Origin: Cudoniella acicularis
Lineage: Eukaryota; Ascomycota; Leotiomycetes; Helotiales; Helotiaceae
Reading direction: 5' to 3'
NCBI GenBank assembly: GCA_013054445.1
Contig: JAAMPI010000817.1
Location: 1 to 25,086, forward strand
DNA: 25,086 bases
The notes under the pieces are model-generated. The model searched no databases. It was not told where the DNA came from and saw nothing but the letters and a program-made list of their open reading frames with translations. Within the stretch, counting starts at the first letter, position 1. The number at the start of each line of letters is the position of its first letter. Position numbers and translations under genes: made by a program. Shown here piece by piece: positions 20,318 to 25,086 of this stretch.

Positions 20318-22445
20318 CTATAATGATGAGATAGACACTTGTGCCGGAAAGAGGAGCGGATATTCAAAAAGGTCAATCAACATGACTCGATACTTCCGCC
20401 AGTGCTTATAGAGCAGAATAAACGTTTCCCGAGCGGATAGGTGCAGCGCTTCTTCATCCGATATATCGTCTCGAAACCTCGCGTCTGAGCATCTAGAGAG
20501 GGTGAAAAATACCGGGAAATTCGTCTTCTGAGTACTTGTGAAGTCGAATGTCGCGCATTTTGCAACAATTGGTAGCATCCCCATCAATTCCCGCTCTTCT
20601 TCAGACTTCTGCAGTAGAACTTGAGAGGAAAATCGATGCGCAAGGGGTTGAATAGCAGGAAGTGGAATTGGGAGCGGTTCAAAAACCAAGCACATGGGGT
20701 TTATGCCATGGTAGCTAGGACTATCATAAATTACGGCTCCTTCCCATGCCGCCCATGTCCAGGATGGAAACAGTGGCTTTTCGTATGTCACGCCTTCTAC
20801 TGTTGTGAAGGTTTCTGTCCGTCGTCGTAGAGTCTTTGATGGTCGCCATGCTAGTGATTTAAGTAACTGTCGATTCAGTAAGCCGAAGGTCGTTCGGGTT
20901 TCGAATTGTTGCTGCATGACCTTTAACAATCCCTTGAACGCGTTCAAACTATCCGTATCATAAGACATCTGTCTTGTCGTATAATGCGCAATACAGATCT
21001 CATACAAGTCCCTCTGTTGGTGATTGTTGTCACAGTTTTGAGCCAAGATAACATATATTTTGTACTCATTAGAAGACTCAAGGTTCCTCACCCAATCGCC
21101 TCTCCAAAATATCTGTCGCTCAGACCAATATTCGACGCGAGACTCTCGATAGGTGAGCGTGGCGCAATGATATAAGGTTTTGATTTCTGTGAAGATCAAT
21201 ATTCTCCGTGAGAGCATGAACTCCTGGTACGTCAATACTCTGCTCCCCCACTTGGTGTCCATAACCATTTGATCAAAACCAGGTAAAAGGGTTCCTAGCA
21301 CGATATCACCCTGGACTCGGGTGACCCTCTGGTTGTCTCCCGGCTGCTAGTAACTCCAGGTAGACCAGCGCTTGGACTATCGCCTGCCGCAGCTACAATA
21401 TATAACACTGAGTTAGAGTAGATAGGTGCCATCTTCACGATCTGCAGCTTAGTTTCCACTGGATCACCCTGAGTGATGCATAATGAATCGACCCAGAGAT
21501 AACAATAACCCAAAGCCCGGACCACTTTCATGGCGTCACTGATTGTAGCGGGTGGCGTTCCAGGCAACGGTGTACACCTCCGACCTTCCTGGTCACGCGT
21601 CTAATGTCTTTGATCTTTAGTCAATCGACAGTTGCTATTGTCGGAGCCCTAGACGTAGGAGAGGGTGACGTAGTTAGGGTACTTTGAAAAACATATTTCA
21701 ATAATTGTCCTTGTAGATACATCGATCAGCTTGAAGTGTTCACTTGACGCTCTTAGTTTCTGATTTTTAGTAATGGTTGCTTTGATCAGATGCTATCCTT
21801 TCTGCCAAACTCCCGCCTTAGGTAAATTGACTGGTTGCTGACACTTCTGATGGCCTTCGATGCAACGACTAGTCCATAACCGGATAATATCGTAATTCAC
21901 CCTGGATTGTGGAATGGTTCTGTTCTTTGATCGGCGATGATCAAGAAGACCGATCCACAGGTTGCATTGCCTGTCTCTCCCCACTGAATTGCAAAGCCGA
22001 ACTTCATTGGCGGAGGGGCCTCTCTCGAGATCAGAGATGACATAGGTAAAGAGCCTTGCAGACTTGACTTGGAGGTCAGTTCGACCAGCGCGCAACCAGC
22101 GAAAGTCGTCATTGTGGCATCTGCATGACAAGTAAAGCCGTATCGGGAGTATGTCCTTCTCTCTGAGTTTGACGCTGGCGAAGGGCGTACGAGTAAGTAT
22201 CAAAGTGCAAAAAGTGCAGCCTTAGATGCTCTGTAATCGACCTGAGCGAGATTGTCTAAATGAATAGATATATTCTTCAAGTGAAAATGGGCTATCGCAT
22301 TCAGTCTTTCTTCCTCTTCATATAAATAATTCGGAAATAACAGCTCTACAAAGTCTATAGAACGGCAGATATTACAGAGATGCTCTGTGACGGTGTAGTT
22401 TTGAACGGGCTGATTAAATTTCGTGGACGACATAGAATGATCCAT
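20318..22445 (-). pseudogene. HET-domain pseudogene
   Basis: A second HET gene, from a different subfamily than the first. From ATG at 22445 it shows the family-typical N-terminal LCNICRSIDF, then RVNYDIIRLWTSRCIEGH, LIDV, the HET signature YVTLSYV-stop-G, PATISDAMKVVRALGYCYLWVDSLCI, MAPIYSNSVLYIVAAAG, LTYQEFMLSRR and a C-terminal SWTWAAW block. Three in-frame TAG stops lie at 21793-21795, 21649-21651 and 21601-21603. The middle one replaces the signature Trp. Frame changes lie near 22200 and near 21295-21310. The block usually reading RGWTFQE is SRVLTYQE, so the Trp is also lost there. All three stops can be explained by CpA-to-TpA transitions, the preference of RIP. The gene is almost certainly dead. 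Confidence 0.85.
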
Positions 22446-23433
22446 GATTGTAGTGCCGGGGGCCTCAAAAAAAAGAACTCAGAGAAAACAGCAATGGTTT
22501 GATATCTTGAACAAAGGTCCTGATATAATATGTAGAAAAGGAGTTGATTATTTTATGTTGGGCTCAAGGTTTTGAAATCTTTGAAATCGCACTGGGGGGT
22601 CACGACGCTGCGTAACCAAGCCTCAGGCTCTTAGCCGAAAGAAACCCCCCGTAGAGAGGTCAAATGGCTGATAATTAACTGGAGATTGGAATGATATAAT
22701 CCAATCAGGCCAAGTCAATAAAAATATCATAAAAGGCAAAACTACAGCAAGAGCTTTGGAAACTATACACGCGTTAAGGCATTTTGTAAATTGTAACTTG
22801 CAAGCCCTAAATGACGGCCACGAGACTCGCTACGATCAATAGATCCGGACTCATTCTAGAGTGAGAACAACTTTTTCATTATGTTTTTGATATAGAATTT
22901 CTTTAGGTAATTATTTTTAAACACCACTTGAAAAGAAAGAAATACCTAACATGCCCCTTTTCATACTACCTCACATAACATGTCTGTTTCGCGGCATTAT
23001 AAGAATGGGAAAATACTCATGGAATTGTAAAAAAGCGTAAATTAATACTTTTAAACTTTAATATCTTAGTCGCGGTAATCCAAGTCTACGAAAGACTTGT
23101 AGGCAGTGATGCGCGTCCAATTAGTAATATAGAATAACGCTATTATTGATTTCGTATGAATTGGCTCTGGCTTGACTATAAATATAACTCTCATGCGAAT
23201 TCAATCTAATGAAACGTTTCATCTTATGCTGGTATCCAGATATTAGCACTTTTCGCTTCGTGCTCATTTAATACTTTTCAAGTGTTTTGCTTGACTTCGT
23301 GTCTGCGCGAGAAAAGACCCCTGACCGCTTCTTCCAGGTGGCACACACTAAAACACTTTCATTCTCCCCGGACCCCCTCAAAAATTCCCATCCCCCTTCA
23401 AACCAACCTCTATTTCTCCCCCCTTCACTCAAC
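22446..23433. other. Gene-free AT-rich interval
   Basis: Nearly 1 kb between the start of the HET pseudogene and the 3' end of the carbonic anhydrase gene. The open frame at 23287-23559 (+) is antisense to the carbonic anhydrase end and low-complexity. Nothing else is recognisable. Confidence 0.45.
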
Positions 23434-24206
23434 TTAATAACTCACAAGCCTCACACACCCACCCTTCCCATCATAAACAAAAGCATGAACCGTCAACCCC
23501 CTCTCCTCCACTGCTTTCCTCACACATTCCTGCCGTTTCAACCACTCTACCTCCGCTAACACATATACCTCCTCAAACTTCCTATGTCGTGCTCGCTCGT
23601 CGAGATCTATGGATTTGGAAGAGAGGTGGGCGTGGTTTTGCGTGTGGAGTTTGGAGACGTCGCTGGGGAAGGGTGTCAGTGAAAAAAAGGAGAGAAGGGT
23701 GAGGGGAGAAAATGGGAGAAGACGAACCGGTACCAGGCATTTACAACTTCGTTTTCGTGCCCTGCTATAAGAGAGCAATCGTAGTGCCCGCAGATGACTA
23801 TATGATCCACCTACATTCTCTTTTTATCAGCACTTTCCCAAACACCCAATCCCTCCTTGTTTTATTTCCTCCCAAATGTTTTCCCAAGTCCCTTCCCAAA
23901 AACAGCAGCGAAAAAAGAGAAACAAACCTTCAACAACTCAACACACCACTCCACCGCACTCCTACTCGCCAAATCCTCCTGGTTACTCAACACATGTCCT
24001 AGATTCCTATGCACGAACATCTCCGCGCGATCTACATCCAGACAATCGGTTTCGAGGACAGAGCTGTCGCTGCAGCCCACCCAGAGGATGTGTGTTTTTG
24101 GTTCTTTTGTTTCGGCTTTAGTTGAAGAGGGAGAGGAGATGAGATCGCGAGGAACGGGGAGAATGTCGTATGGTGTTCCGAGGATGAGGGGGACGTTGAA
24201 TGGCAT
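23434..24206 (-). CDS. Beta-carbonic anhydrase
   Basis: Beta-class carbonic anhydrases interconvert CO2 and bicarbonate using a zinc held by Cys, His and Cys. Two introns (23811-23927 and 23663-23733) give three exons and an intact 194-residue protein with exact phase. HILWVGCSDSS supplies zinc-ligand Cys45 and Asp47. MFVHRN follows at 63-68. Splicing the first intron creates VDHIVICGHYDC, with ligands His102 and Cys105. The C-terminal ARHRKFEEVYVLAEVEWLKRQ (exon 3) and LTVHAFVYD blocks are typical. The N-terminus before the first ligand is short, and no mitochondrial signal is evident, so a cytosolic enzyme is likely. The dyad Arg, usual two residues after Asp47 (CSDSR), is Ser49 here. That could weaken activity, or be subfamily-typical. 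Confidence 0.88.
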
Positions 24207-25008
24207 TTTCTTTGTTTGCGGGTGGTGAGTCGAGACGTAAGGTCATTCGCGGACAAAGAAAGAGAGAGAGGAATATCTGCGAATATTCGAAAAGAAAATA
24301 AACACAAATGGTAGGAACGAGAGAAGAAAGGAAAAGAATCAAAGAATCTCAAAAGCTCCTCAAACCCTCATCCATCCAACCTCGCAAAATATATCCCTCA
24401 ACCTCCAACCCCTATCCCTACCCCTTCGTCCCTTCCCCATCACAACACCAAACAAACGCCCCCATTCAGTGCTATTCTTGAGAACTCGAAGTTCAGGAAC
24501 CGCATTCTAGTGGCATCACGAATTTGCGCATACAGAAAACGGCTGACAATGACGTAAGAATCACACCACTATCCTATAGAGTTTACTGTTAAGCGGGTGG
24601 AATCTAACGGTGTCCCGAGTTTGGCCGTCTTGGCTTTACTTTGTGCTGGGTTGCCCTTGGCGGAGAAGGGAGCGGCGAGGCGAAAGAAAACGGGCGGGTA
24701 AGGTTGAGGGGTGGTCGGTGGATCCTTGATCCTTGGATTTGGGTGAACTGTCGATGTGGATGTGGATATGGATCCTGGGATCGGGAACTTAAATGGTGAG
24801 AATTTGAGAAAGGCGGGATATGGATTGATTGACCAATTGGCGAAGGGAGAATAGGAATGGAGAGATGTGCATATGTATATATTTATGTACTGGAAGCACG
24901 GTCGGTCTATGACGTTTCCTCCCCTTTCCAAAAGAATCTAGTATACAAAAATGTGTTATCAAAGAAAGAAGTAAAAGTCAACGTAGACCCAAAGGGAACA
25001 AGAATAAA
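24207..25008. other. Intergenic region upstream of carbonic anhydrase
   Basis: Promoter side of the carbonic anhydrase gene and the downstream side of the gene entering from the window end. Pyrimidine/purine-rich tracts and short GGAT-type repeats (about 24719-24780) are present. The open frame at 24569-24931 (-) is low-complexity and unsupported. Confidence 0.4.
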
Positions 25009-25086
25009 TCAATAATCAACCCTCCTATCCCAAACCGGCACACTCTGCAACCACCCCGCATTCCCATTCCCAGCACCCCATCCCGC
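25009..25086 (-). CDS. C-terminal end of an unidentified gene (partial)
   Basis: The minus strand is open from the window edge to TGA at 25009-25011. It encodes 25 residues ending GWLQSVPVWDRRVDY. The Gly/Asn-rich start followed by a Trp-containing, charged tail looks like a real fungal C-terminus rather than noise. It is too short to name, and the rest lies outside the window. Confidence 0.4.
   Translation of the reverse strand, partial: AGWGAGNGNAGWLQSVPVWDRRVDY

Noticed and set aside
23712..24228. Plus-strand open frames over the carbonic anhydrase gene
   Set aside because: They are shadows of the spliced minus-strand gene, whose motifs and phase are convincing.
24569..24931. 120-residue open frame on the minus strand
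   Set aside because: Pro/Ser-rich low-complexity translation without family resemblance; probably intergenic.
1..25086. CRISPR arrays, rRNA genes or tRNA genes
   Set aside because: No regularly spaced repeats and no recognisable RNA gene sequence were seen by eye; a tRNA scan was not possible here.

Overview
The window reads as nuclear DNA of a filamentous ascomycete (Pezizomycotina, possibly a leotiomycete; the class is a guess). The evidence is small GT-AG introns (46-117 nt, several with CTAAC-like branch sites), HET-domain genes, a PNP/NB-ARC/TPR NLR-like gene, a Zn2Cys6 regulator and transposon debris. One ambiguous base (n, 17513) shows it is draft-quality sequence, which matters when judging the frame breaks below.

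Layout. 1-1094: no gene; a 223-bp inverted-repeat element with TA duplications lies at 817-1039. 1095-3373 (-): a HET-domain gene with one frame break near 1645-1670. 3374-6087: gene-free and transposon-rich, with a solo-LTR-like unit (4784-5177), a related partial copy, and a transposase N-terminus relic (5634-5807, -). 6088-10466 (+): an NLR-like gene, PNP_UDP / NB-ARC / TPR array / MYND zinc finger, three introns and two frame breaks. The second break abuts a perfect 30-bp palindrome. 11689-14207 (-): an intact four-exon Zn2Cys6 transcription factor, divergent from 14782-15891 (+), an intact three-exon short-chain dehydrogenase. The shared 574-bp promoter holds two clusters of TCCG motifs. 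15892-17176: gene-free, with an 81-bp relic copy of the upstream HET gene. 17177-19834 (+): a predicted single-pass membrane protein with a secreted Ser/Thr/Pro-rich ectodomain and a cytoplasmic PNP_UDP domain; one frame break in an A8 tract. 20318-22445 (-): a HET pseudogene with at least three in-frame TAG stops and two frame breaks. 23434-24206 (-): an intact three-exon beta-carbonic anhydrase lacking the usual dyad arginine. 25009-25086 (-): probable C-terminal end of a further gene.

How it fits together. HET and NLR-like proteins are the known fungal families for non-self recognition and programmed cell death. Here two HET genes, a HET fragment, a PNP-NLR with an added MYND finger, and a membrane-anchored PNP protein lie within about 21 kb. 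The transcription factor, SDR and carbonic anhydrase are intact after splicing, whereas every HET/NLR/PNP gene has at least one frame break. That fits relaxed or rapid evolution of a self/non-self locus, but draft sequencing errors could also explain single-base breaks. The most novel items are the membrane-tethered PNP protein and the PNP-NB-ARC-TPR-MYND fusion.
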